Part shown: positions 28,866-35,836 of the stretch, one piece after another
How the letters are laid out: every line of letters starts with the position of its first letter
How positions within the stretch are numbered: the first letter of the stretch is position 1
Source: Micavibrio sp. UBA6139
GTDB lineage: Bacteria; Pseudomonadota; Alphaproteobacteria; Micavibrionales; Micavibrionaceae
DNA: 64,000 bases
Assembly (NCBI GenBank): GCA_002423285.1
Contig: DIVF01000030.1
Location: 16,255 to 80,254 of the forward strand
Direction of reading: 5' to 3'
The notes under the pieces: model-generated
Database searches by the model: none
What the model was told of the DNA's origin: nothing
Seen by the model: the letters and a program-made list of their open reading frames with translations, nothing else
Position numbers and translations under genes: made by a program

Positions 28866-29507
28866 TTAGGCTTTTACACGGTCTTTCAAGGTGGTTGGGC
28901 CACCCAGTGCCATGGAATTGGTCCGGCCATTTTGCGGTCCGATTGGAACCTGCTTGCCGGAAGCCAAGGCCTTGAGGATTTCCGTGGTCCGTTCTGCGGT
29001 CAGATCTTCGTAAAAATCATCGTTGATCTGGGCCATTGGGGCGTTGACGCAGGCGCCAAGGCATTCAACTTCAACAACCGTAAACAGGCCGTCTTTTGTT
29101 GTTTCACCGGTATGAATGCCCAGATGTTTTTCACAAGCCTGTTTAATCTTATCGGAACCGCACAGCCAGCAAGGCGAGGTGCTGCAAACCTGCACCAAAA
29201 ACTTGCCAACAGGGGCCAGATTGTACATGGAGTAAAAGGTCGCAACCTCATACACCTTAACCTTTGGCATCGATAGAATATTGGAGATTTCGTCCATCGC
29301 CGCGCGCGGGATCCAACCACCAAATGGCGGGGTCGCGGCTGCGCCCTCTTCCCCAACCTGACGCTGGGCCAGATCAAGAAGCGGCATCACGGCGGATTGC
29401 TGGCGGCCTTCCGGGTAACGGCTGATGATTTCCGCCACAACCGCCATGTCTTTAAAGGCGAAAGTTGCGGGCTGATACGGGGCGTTTTGATCGAAAGGCT
29501 TTTTCAT
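28866..29507 (-). CDS. nuoE: NADH-quinone oxidoreductase subunit E
   Basis: The [2Fe-2S] N1a subunit of complex I, 213 residues. Ligands are Cys108 and Cys113 (CSTSPC) and Cys149 and Cys153 (CLGAC). The N-terminal helical domain precedes a thioredoxin-like fold. The C-terminal 45 residues are a polar extension (GPQNGRTNSMALGG) as in alphaproteobacteria. nuoE normally sits directly before nuoF; here it is 2.7 kb away, with a symporter and a phosphoesterase between, and nuoD is not upstream. Confidence 0.95.
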   Translation of the reverse strand: MKKPFDQNAPYQPATFAFKDMAVVAEIISRYPEGRQQSAVMPLLDLAQRQVGEEGAAATPPFGGWIPRAAMDEISNILSMPKVKVYEVATFYSMYNLAPVGKFLVQVCSTSPCWLCGSDKIKQACEKHLGIHTGETTKDGLFTVVEVECLGACVNAPMAQINDDFYEDLTAERTTEILKALASGKQVPIGPQNGRTNSMALGGPTTLKDRVKA

Positions 29508-29612
29508 GGCTGTAACCCAGTGCTGAATGTCCCACCGGGTATAGCAGGAAGAAAGGCGAAATCCAAGACGGGGGAACCCGTCCTGAACAGAAATTTAAAG
29601 GAAATTGAGGGC

Positions 29613-29954
29613 TTAAGGGTGCGCGGGGGCTGGTGAAGCGTTGCTGCAACCGCTGAAACGGACCATCTTTTTGCCGTTAACCTGTTCAATGGCGGCAACG
29701 GTGCATTCCGCGGTTTCTGGCAAAGCCAGTTTACGGACATTATCGCCCTCTTTCTTGATTTCAGGATGCAGGCTTTCGAGTGTCCCAACACCCATGGCGC
29801 GGATGCCGACATCGCTGGATGATGTCATCGCACGGGCGGATTGTTCGAGGTTACAGGCCTTGTCGCACAGTGTGGCACAACCCGTAACAGAACCCGCAAC
29901 AGCAACAGCGGCAAAGGCCTTTACCAGTGATTTTTTCATTGTTTCGTATGTCAT
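29613..29954 (-). CDS. Putative lipoprotein of a local three-member family
   Basis: A 113-residue precursor with a basic N-terminus, a hydrophobic stretch and a lipobox-like VTGC, so Cys26 is likely the lipid-modified residue. Residues 46-70 (the segment around GVGTLESLHPEI) match a stretch in the protein at 30372-31448 (GLAGLRNLHPEF), suggesting shared ancestry. Two further Cys follow near residue 80 and 100. AGAGGAAATACC precedes the ATG. It is 25 bases downstream of the next member at 29979, probably one transcript. Function unknown. Confidence 0.75.
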   Translation of the reverse strand: MTYETMKKSLVKAFAAVAVAGSVTGCATLCDKACNLEQSARAMTSSSDVGIRAMGVGTLESLHPEIKKEGDNVRKLALPETAECTVAAIEQVNGKKMVRFSGCSNASPAPAHP

Positions 29955-29978
29955 GGTATTTCCTCTTACGCGTTGTCG

Positions 29979-30242
29979 TTATTGAACAGATGGGGCGGCA
30001 ACTTTTGTACCGTTACAGGTCAGTTTTGGGTCTGATAACAAAATGGCTGAAATTTTTCCGGCCTCTGCAGCGCAGGGTTTTGCCAGATTGACGGCAACGA
30101 TTGCGGCGGCTTCGGTCATGGCATCAACACCAGCAGGTTTCGTGTCATTTGCCCCCGGACCAGAGAATGCAAAATAGAAAGCGGCAGCCAAAGCACCTGC
30201 AGAAACCAATCCTATGGCCGTCTTTTTTGCGCTGATAATCAT
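29979..30242 (-). CDS. Small secreted or membrane-anchored protein of the same family
   Basis: An 87-residue protein with an N-terminal hydrophobic helix (about 9-28) that is either a signal peptide or an anchor. Residues 50-83 contain LAKPCAAEAGKISAILL and a later Cys (LTCNG); this corresponds closely to LVKPCAAQAAKISAIVL...LQCTG in the protein at 30372-31448. It looks like a shorter paralogue that keeps only the C-terminal module. A good promoter lies just upstream (30277-30306). Confidence 0.75.
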   Translation of the reverse strand: MIISAKKTAIGLVSAGALAAAFYFAFSGPGANDTKPAGVDAMTEAAAIVAVNLAKPCAAEAGKISAILLSDPKLTCNGTKVAAPSVQ

Positions 30243-30276
30243 CGCTTAAAACCCTCTATTTCGTTGAATGTGCAGC

Positions 30277-30306
30277 ACTATAGCTAGATATTATGTTAAA
30301 TGTCAA
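30277..30306 (-). promoter_or_regulatory. Predicted sigma-70 promoter for the 29979 gene
   Basis: On the minus strand a perfect TTGACA (30306-30301) is followed after 18 bases by TATAGT (30282-30277), five of six matching the -10 consensus. Transcription would begin near 30270, giving a leader of about 28 bases with GAGGG before the ATG at 30242. Confidence 0.6.
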
Positions 30307-30325
30307 GAAAAATGAACCCTGATAG

Positions 30326-30351
30326 AAAAACAGCCCCGTTTCCGGGGCTGT
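30326..30351 (-). terminator. Terminator after the Asn/Gly-rich protein gene
   Basis: ACAGCCCCG (30330-30338) and CGGGGCTGT (30343-30351) form a nine-base perfect stem with a TTTC loop; on the minus strand the stem runs into a T run (AAAAA at 30326-30330 on plus). It follows the stop at 30372 by about 20 bases. Confidence 0.85.
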
Positions 30352-30371
30352 CTTCGAATTCATTTTAGAGC

Positions 30372-31448
30372 TTATTTGCAGCCGCAAGGATCAACTGGCT
30401 TCGGTGCGACAACCGCGCGCGGTGCCGGAGCAGCGCGACGTACGACTGGACGTGGCTCTTCTTTTGTCTTTACAACGCCTTCAACGCGAACCGGGTTCAC
30501 GATTTCAACGCGCAGCGGCTGTACTGGAACTGCAACGACTGGCGCTTGCAAGGACCGTGCGAATGCTTCTGTACCGGCAACATATTCGCCTGTGCATTGC
30601 AGACCTGGTTGTGTCAGAACAATCGCGGAAATTTTCGCAGCTTGTGCAGCACATGGTTTTACCAGGTTTTCAACAACGGTGTTCGCAGCTTGGTCGAATT
30701 CTGGGTGCAGGTTACGCAGACCAGCTAAACCAGTTGCAACCATACCTGTGTCTTGTGCAACCAGACCAGCGTTGATCGCGGTTTTAGCAGCGTCCTGAGA
30801 CAAGCAGAACTTGCTCTGGGTTGTTTTGCCACCGCCCGCACCAAAGAATGGAATGCTGACGTTCAAAGCCCAACCTTCACCGCAATTGCCCGCAGGAATG
30901 ATTGTTGTTGCAGCAACGTTACCCATTGGCTTTTGAGCTTCGTAGTTGTTGTTCATGCTCATGTTGTTGCCGCCGCTGTTGGATGCGCCGCCTGCCGCGT
31001 TTGCAGAGGATTCAGCTTCACCACCGGACGCGTTGGAGTTCGCAGCGCCGCCCGTTGCGTTGGAATGCGATGTACCGCCTGTTGCGTTACCACCTGTTGC
31101 ATTGCCGCCTGTCGCGTTACCGCCTTGGCCGATGCCGACACCAACACCAACGCCTGTACCACCCTGACCACCTTGGCCGCCATTCGCAACATTCGAGTTG
31201 TTGTTGCTGTTGCCGTTATAGTTGCTGTTGGAATTGTTGTTTTTGTTGTAATTCGAATTGTTGTTATGGTTCGAATTGCTGTTGTTGTTTTTGTTGTAGT
31301 TTGAATTGTCGTTATTGTTTGTCACCGTTGTGGACGGTGTTTCCGGTTGGGATGGGTATTCCGGATAATATGTCGCGAAAGCTGGAGCAGCGAATGCCGT
31401 TGTAGCGGCCAGAACCAGTGCGGAAGCAGTTTTTTTCAAGCTATTCAT
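30372..31448 (-). CDS. Secreted Asn-rich/Gly-rich repeat protein
   Basis: A 358-residue precursor with signal peptide (MNSLKKTAS..., cleavage near AFA-TYY). Residues about 42-90 are Asn-rich tandem units such as NYNKNNNSNSN; about 90-160 are Gly-rich with GNATGG repeated three times; a globular region with several Cys follows (GNCGEGWALNVSIPFFG, KFCLSQ, KPCAAQA, LQCTG); the end is Pro/Val/Arg-rich and finishes in CGCK. The ATG at 31448 is preferred over a GTG four codons upstream because AAAGG lies 11 bases before it. The low-complexity half suggests a surface or fibre-forming protein, unproven. Confidence 0.8.
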   Translation of the reverse strand: MNSLKKTASALVLAATTAFAAPAFATYYPEYPSQPETPSTTVTNNNDNSNYNKNNNSNSNHNNNSNYNKNNNSNSNYNGNSNNNSNVANGGQGGQGGTGVGVGVGIGQGGNATGGNATGGNATGGTSHSNATGGAANSNASGGEAESSANAAGGASNSGGNNMSMNNNYEAQKPMGNVAATTIIPAGNCGEGWALNVSIPFFGAGGGKTTQSKFCLSQDAAKTAINAGLVAQDTGMVATGLAGLRNLHPEFDQAANTVVENLVKPCAAQAAKISAIVLTQPGLQCTGEYVAGTEAFARSLQAPVVAVPVQPLRVEIVNPVRVEGVVKTKEEPRPVVRRAAPAPRAVVAPKPVDPCGCK

Positions 31449-31554
31449 GGTAACAATCACCTTTCAAGGGATATGGGAAACACACCTGTTGCAACCGCAT
31501 CATCATTCAGTGTTTACGCGGCTAGAACGTTACGACAAATCTGCCGTGGCCAAG

Positions 31555-31584
31555 GTGATACATTATGGCATATCGCTTTGTCAA
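31555..31584 (-). promoter_or_regulatory. Possible promoter for the Asn/Gly-rich protein gene
   Basis: On the minus strand TTGACA (31584-31579) is followed after 18 bases by TATCAC (31560-31555), four of six -10 positions. It would give a leader of about 100 bases. The same perfect -35 and spacing occur before the related gene at 30242. Confidence 0.4.
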
Positions 31585-31700
31585 GAATTTTTATAAAATT
31601 AAGTTCTGCTTTATTTTTTTGCAATTTACATGAAAGTTATGGTAACAAGGGGCCGGAATTTAGAAACCCTATTGCCCAGCAACAAAGGAAACGGCCCCAA

Positions 31701-32987
31701 ATGCAAGACAATCAGGACAATCTCAACACCGCTGAAACCACATCGGAAACAGTAGCCACGCCGAAAAAGCCGCGTAAATGGCTCACCGCTGCGTTTAACA
31801 TCTCTTCCGGTATGGCTGTTTCGCTGGCGGTAAAGTCCTTGGTCGTCACTTGCGCCGCGACTTTAGCCTCCCCTGCCACTGCAATTTTCATTGGTGCCGC
31901 CGCCGCCGGTGTCGCCACCAGCTATCTGCGTCACACACTTGAAAACTATCAATTGGGTAAGGCCGGACAAGAACCTGTCAAATTCACCTTTAAAAAGGCC
32001 GCGCTGGGCGCTGGCTTTGGTATGGTGGGCGCTGGCGTGATTGAGGGTCTGGATCATTTCGCCCCTGATCTGATTTCAAACACCATTTCCAGCATCAAAA
32101 ACTTCTTTGGTTTTGGCCCTGCGGCGTGCATCGAAGCACCAGCTGCAATTGCCGACATTCAACCAGCAGCAGCCCCGATTGAACATGTGACCCCAGTAGA
32201 AACCGCCGCACCAACAGCCCCGCAAGGCGTTGAACTGGCCGAAACTGTTGTTACCGCACCGGAACCAACATCGCTTGATTGCGTGAAATTGCTGGCTGAA
32301 AATCCTGCTGTATCCGACCGCGTTCATGACGCGATTGAACGCACCGCCGCGACGAACCCCAAAACAGCGGCACAGGGCCTGAAGGACCTTGGGTTCTTCC
32401 TGTATAACGGTTTGGACGGCATGCCAAAGGACCCTTGTCTGGCGGTGAAACTGCTGCGCGAAGCGGCAGAGATGGGCAATGTTCAAGCGCAAGTGGATCT
32501 GGCATACATTGAATATCACGGCAATGCGGCCGCTGGTGTGACTGCAAATCCTGCGGCTGCGCTGGAAAAAATGCAGGACATCAAAACAGGGACCGCGCGT
32601 CATTTCGTTGAACAATGGACTGGCACAGACCTGACCGAAGATTCCTTCGCCAAGGCCACACCGGACGTTACACCCGTTGCCACACCATCTGCACCGCTGG
32701 AAACAGTGACCCTTCCGCCAGCACAACCCGTTGCGATGGTCGATGTCACAAACGCAGCCGCACCGACAACAACAACCACGGCCTTCGCCGCTGCCACAAC
32801 CACCTCAGGCGCAACCGTTGAAAGCGGCCTGTCTGCTGGTTCGGGCATGGATTGCAAGCCGATTATCAATGTCGGTGGTAGCAATGATATTGATTTCGTT
32901 TGCAGCCTGCCTGCGAATGACGACACATTCTCCGTCGGGGAACGTGTTATCATTCAACGTCCGGGCCTGCTGAATCTGGTTCGTTAA
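31701..32987 (+). CDS. Membrane protein with Sel1-like repeat
   Basis: A 428-residue protein starting at the ATG 31701, preceded by AAAGGAAACGG; a longer open frame upstream overlaps the divergent gene and is unlikely. Residues 30-80 hold two hydrophobic segments, with a third weak one near 100-120. After an Ala/Pro-rich linker comes an alpha-helical region (about residues 215-290) with GLKDLGFFLYNGLDGMPKDPCLAVKLLREAAEMGNVQAQ, one or two Sel1/TPR-like units. The tail is Thr/Ala-rich. It probably tethers a protein-protein interaction domain to the inner membrane. It is divergent from the secreted family. Confidence 0.75.
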   Translation: MQDNQDNLNTAETTSETVATPKKPRKWLTAAFNISSGMAVSLAVKSLVVTCAATLASPATAIFIGAAAAGVATSYLRHTLENYQLGKAGQEPVKFTFKKAALGAGFGMVGAGVIEGLDHFAPDLISNTISSIKNFFGFGPAACIEAPAAIADIQPAAAPIEHVTPVETAAPTAPQGVELAETVVTAPEPTSLDCVKLLAENPAVSDRVHDAIERTAATNPKTAAQGLKDLGFFLYNGLDGMPKDPCLAVKLLREAAEMGNVQAQVDLAYIEYHGNAAAGVTANPAAALEKMQDIKTGTARHFVEQWTGTDLTEDSFAKATPDVTPVATPSAPLETVTLPPAQPVAMVDVTNAAAPTTTTTAFAAATTTSGATVESGLSAGSGMDCKPIINVGGSNDIDFVCSLPANDDTFSVGERVIIQRPGLLNLVR

Positions 32988-33011
32988 TTTAAAAAAAGAC
33001 AGGAGAAGGTT

Positions 33012-33185
33012 ATGAGCAAAAAAGAAACACCATCCACAACACCAAAAGCATCCGCTGATTTCACCTATGCGAAAACAGCAACAAACTGCCCGTCGCAACG
33101 CGCCGTAACACGCGAATGCCAAAACCCGCAAACACCGTATAAAATCAACGATGAAGATTGGAAATACGGGATTGGCCTGAACTAA
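33012..33185 (+). CDS. Small protein, 57 aa
   Basis: A short open frame of 58 codons beginning 24 bases after the Sel1-like gene with an excellent Shine-Dalgarno (AGGAGAAGG). The product starts MSKKETPSTTPKASADF and ends DEDWKYGIGLN, with two Cys (NCPSQ and ECQNP) in the middle. Lys/Thr-rich N-terminal third, acidic-aromatic end. Codon use resembles its neighbours and the ribosome site is strong, so I regard it as real and cotranscribed. No homologue recognised. Confidence 0.65.
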   Translation: MSKKETPSTTPKASADFTYAKTATNCPSQRAVTRECQNPQTPYKINDEDWKYGIGLN

Positions 33186-33204
33186 TTTCGCAATGCCATC
33201 CTCC

Positions 33205-33290
33205 TGTCATCCCCGCGAAGGCGGGGATCCAGGGCTTATGACCGCGTTGGGTGCTTTCCCCCTGGATCCCCGGTCAAGCCGGGGATGACA
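33205..33290. repeat. Long palindromic intergenic element, copy 2
   Basis: Same design as the element at 20021-20108: TGTCATCCCCGCG at the left end, GCGGGGATCCAGGG inside, CCCTGGATCCCCGG and GGGGATGACA at the right. The arms are nearly identical to copy 1, while the central 25 bases differ. It lies between the 57-residue protein gene and miaB. Confidence 0.85.
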
Positions 33291-33340
33291 ATAGACGTCA
33301 CTCTTGATCTCAAGCCCATGATTATGGTTTAACCCACCCC

Positions 33341-34669
33341 ATGACCACAGCGGAAAAGAAGCTTTATATCAAAACTTGGGGCTGTCAGATGAACGTCTAT
33401 GACAGCAACCGGATGGCAGACATCCTGCATCCTCTCGGCTATCGCCAGACGGATGTACCGGATGACGCCGATATGGTCATTTTAAACACCTGCCATATCC
33501 GCGAAAAAGCGACTGAAAAAGTCTTCTCCGACCTTGGCCGGATGCGCGACCACAAGAACGACCGCAAGGCTGCGGGTAAAAAAACCCTGATCGCCGTTGC
33601 CGGATGCGTGGCGCAGGCCGAGGGCGATGTCATCCTCGACCGCGCCCCTTATGTCGATATGGTGTTTGGTCCGCAGACTTATCACGAACTGCCAGAAATG
33701 ATTATCAAGGCAACCGGTGAGCGCGTTATCAACACAGACTTCCCGGTTGAATCCAAATTTGATTTGCTGCCCGAAGAACACGCGGCGCATAGCGGTCCTG
33801 CGGCCTTTGTTTCCATTCAAGAGGGTTGCGATAAATTCTGCACCTTCTGCGTTGTGCCCTACACACGCGGTGCTGAATATTCACGTCCCCTCGATAAGAT
33901 CATCGATGAAACCAAACGCCTGCGCGATCGCGGCGTGGTTGAGATTGTCTTGCTGGGACAGAACGTCAACGCCTATCATGGTGGCACAGGCGGGGGCTTA
34001 GGTGAATTGATTGCGGCGGTTGCCGATGTTGAGGGTGTTGAGCGCATTCGCTACATGACATCGCACCCACGCGATATGGATGATGCCTTGATCGAGGCGC
34101 ATGGTTCTGTTCCGGAATTGATGCCGTTCCTGCATTTGCCGGTGCAAAGTGGTTCGGATGAAATCTTAAAAACCATGAATCGTAAGCACACCGCCGATCA
34201 TTACCGCGACATCATTGCGCGTGTACGCAAAGTGCGCCCGGATATTGCCCTGTCATCTGATTTCATCGTCGGCTTCCCCGGTGAAAGCGAACAGCATTTT
34301 GAAGAAACGCTGCAACTGATCCGCGATATCGGCTATACCTCTTCCTATTCCTTCAAATACAGTGCCCGCCCCGGAACCCCGGCGGCGAACATGCAAAATC
34401 TGGTCCCTGAAAAGGTTAAGGATGAACGGGTACAGCGCATTCAGGCCCTGCTCTTTGAACAGCACACCGCCTTTAACAAGGCCTGTATCGGCCAGACCAT
34501 GAATGTCCTGCTGGATGGTCATGGTCGCGCGGAAAGCCAGCTTCATGGCCGCACCCCCTATAATCAAGCCATTCATGTGACCACAGACGTTAAGAACTTT
34601 GGCACGGTCATGCCCGTGCGGATCACCAACGCATCCGCAACATCATTAACAGGGGAAATTCTCAAATAA
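33341..34669 (+). CDS. miaB: tRNA-2-methylthio-N6-dimethylallyladenosine synthase
   Basis: Radical-SAM methylthiotransferase that modifies A37 of tRNAs reading UNN codons. The 442-residue product has the N-terminal MTTase domain with cluster Cys in WGCQMN, NTCHIRE and AGCVAQ; the radical-SAM triad in GCDKFCTFCVVPYTRG; and a C-terminal TRAM domain. It heads the miaB-phoH-ybeY-corC-lnt run found in many proteobacteria. Confidence 0.97.
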   Translation: MTTAEKKLYIKTWGCQMNVYDSNRMADILHPLGYRQTDVPDDADMVILNTCHIREKATEKVFSDLGRMRDHKNDRKAAGKKTLIAVAGCVAQAEGDVILDRAPYVDMVFGPQTYHELPEMIIKATGERVINTDFPVESKFDLLPEEHAAHSGPAAFVSIQEGCDKFCTFCVVPYTRGAEYSRPLDKIIDETKRLRDRGVVEIVLLGQNVNAYHGGTGGGLGELIAAVADVEGVERIRYMTSHPRDMDDALIEAHGSVPELMPFLHLPVQSGSDEILKTMNRKHTADHYRDIIARVRKVRPDIALSSDFIVGFPGESEQHFEETLQLIRDIGYTSSYSFKYSARPGTPAANMQNLVPEKVKDERVQRIQALLFEQHTAFNKACIGQTMNVLLDGHGRAESQLHGRTPYNQAIHVTTDVKNFGTVMPVRITNASATSLTGEILK

Positions 34670-34673
34670 AGGT

Positions 34674-34702
34674 TTGCGAATTCCTTCCACACCCCCTATA
34701 AC
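34674..34702 (+). promoter_or_regulatory. Predicted promoter for the first PhoH-like gene
   Basis: TTGCGA (34674-34679), 17-base spacer, TATAAC (34697-34702). The start of transcription would be near 34709, about 50 bases before the ATG at 34758, giving the PhoH-like gene an entry independent of miaB. Confidence 0.5.
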
Positions 34703-34757
34703 CTGTTCCCATAACCAAAACACCAGTAACAACCTTTTGAACAGGGGTACTCGACTC

Positions 34758-35714
34758 ATGGCACCAAAAAATGGCCGCAACTCATCCGCGGGTAACGAAT
34801 TCAACGATCAAAGCAAGCCAGCGAACCAGAACGACAAAGGTGCCGCAGCCCCCGTCAGCAAAATTTCCAAGGCAGAATTGTTGAACGCCGTGAGAAATGC
34901 CCTGCCCGCTTTTGGCGCAGACAGCTTCCACATGGGCGAAGAACACATCGTCGCGACAAAGAACCAGAAAAAACTCCTCGACCTGCTGGACACGAAAACC
35001 GTTGTTTTCGTAAAAGGCCCATTCGGTACAGGCAAAACATTCTGGACATGTCTGGCGGGCCTTCAAGGCTTGGTCGAAAAGAAATACAATAAAATCTCCC
35101 TGACCGCGCCAGCCGTTGAAGCAGACGAAGAACTGGGCTTCCTGCCCGGTGACAAGGACGCGAAAATGGCGCAACACGTTAACCAGATCATCGAAACACT
35201 GGAAGACCTCGTCGGCAAGAAAACCGTGCAGGATATGCGCGATACAGGCCTGATTGAAATTGCACCCCACGCCTATAACCGTGGCCGTACTTACAAAAAG
35301 ACCTTCTATATTCTGGATGAATCGCAAAACGCGTCCGGCAAGCAATTGATGACATCTTTGGGCCGTTTGGGTTTTGGCTCAACCTTCGTTTATATGGGTG
35401 ACGCCAAACAGAACGACCGCACCAACGGCAAACCAGCTTTCGTTGCGTTCACAGAACGCTTCAACAAGGCCGCTTATGCAGCATCAATTGGTGAAGTGAC
35501 AATGGGCCGTGAAGACGTTCGCCGTCACCCGCTGTTGAAACTGATCGTTGAAAACGGTGATGACCGTCCGCTGGACCAGCACGAAGTTGAAACAGCCTCG
35601 GAAACCGCACCCGCAGCAGCAGCACCAGTCGCCGCAGCAGAGACAACAGGCAAAACTCGCGAACTGCGCCCTGCAAAGCCTGAAGGCGAAGGCTTCCCAA
35701 GCCTGAAACCATAA
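34758..35714 (+). CDS. PhoH-family ATPase, divergent paralogue
   Basis: A 318-residue P-loop ATPase with Walker A GPFGTGKTFW, the PhoH-typical LTAPAVEADEELGFLPGD and Walker B FYILDESQNASGKQL. The N-terminus is Asn/Lys-rich and the C-terminus Ala-rich (SETAPAAAAPVAAAETTG), both unlike PhoH proper. The ATG at 34758 follows CAGGGG; a TTG start 28 codons earlier would fall in the promoter. It precedes phoH itself, so the cell has two adjacent family members. PhoH proteins bind nucleotide and associate with RNA metabolism; its specific role is unknown. Confidence 0.88.
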   Translation: MAPKNGRNSSAGNEFNDQSKPANQNDKGAAAPVSKISKAELLNAVRNALPAFGADSFHMGEEHIVATKNQKKLLDLLDTKTVVFVKGPFGTGKTFWTCLAGLQGLVEKKYNKISLTAPAVEADEELGFLPGDKDAKMAQHVNQIIETLEDLVGKKTVQDMRDTGLIEIAPHAYNRGRTYKKTFYILDESQNASGKQLMTSLGRLGFGSTFVYMGDAKQNDRTNGKPAFVAFTERFNKAAYAASIGEVTMGREDVRRHPLLKLIVENGDDRPLDQHEVETASETAPAAAAPVAAAETTGKTRELRPAKPEGEGFPSLKP

Positions 35715-35739
35715 TTTTCAGCTCTTAATTGTTATTAAC

Positions 35740-35798
35740 CAATCGCCTCCTATTTTGCTGTATCATACTATGATTACAGAGGAATCAGGAGGCGATTG
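35740..35798. promoter_or_regulatory. Inverted repeat sequestering the phoH Shine-Dalgarno
   Basis: CAATCGCCTCCT (35740-35751) is the exact reverse complement of AGGAGGCGATTG (35787-35798). The second arm contains the AGGAGG ribosome site for phoH. The 35-base loop holds a second small hairpin (ATCAT/ATGAT at 35762-35774). In a read-through mRNA from the upstream gene this would block translation until opened; alternatively it is a DNA operator, since a weak -35/-10 pair (TTGTTA 35729, TATTTT 35751) overlaps the first arm. Confidence 0.6.
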
Positions 35799-35800
35799 CC

Positions 35801-35836
35801 ATTTCGACACACACCACTCAGACGACCCACGATAAA
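35801..35836 (+). other. Candidate ATT-initiated N-terminus of PhoH
   Basis: Between an in-frame TGA at 35771 and the ATG at 35837 there is no ATG, GTG or TTG in the phoH frame. AGGAGG (35787-35792) is followed after eight bases by an in-frame ATT at 35801, which would add 12 residues (starting ISTHTTQTTHDK). No ribosome site is visible before the ATG. Non-canonical ATT starts are known in bacteria (infC, pcnB). Confidence 0.5.

Noticed and set aside
30959..31330. CRISPR-like array in the repeat tract
   Set aside because: The periodicity is coding (Asn and Gly codons) with no uniform repeat-spacer structure.
30753..31405. Plus-strand Val- or Cys-rich frames over the Asn/Gly repeat
   Set aside because: These are antisense readings of Asn and Gly codon repeats; the minus-strand gene has signal peptide, promoter and terminator.
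34702..34745. SD-sequestering hairpin before the first PhoH-like gene (CCTGTTC/GAACAGG)
   Set aside because: The first arm overlaps the -10 of a good promoter and would not be transcribed from it.
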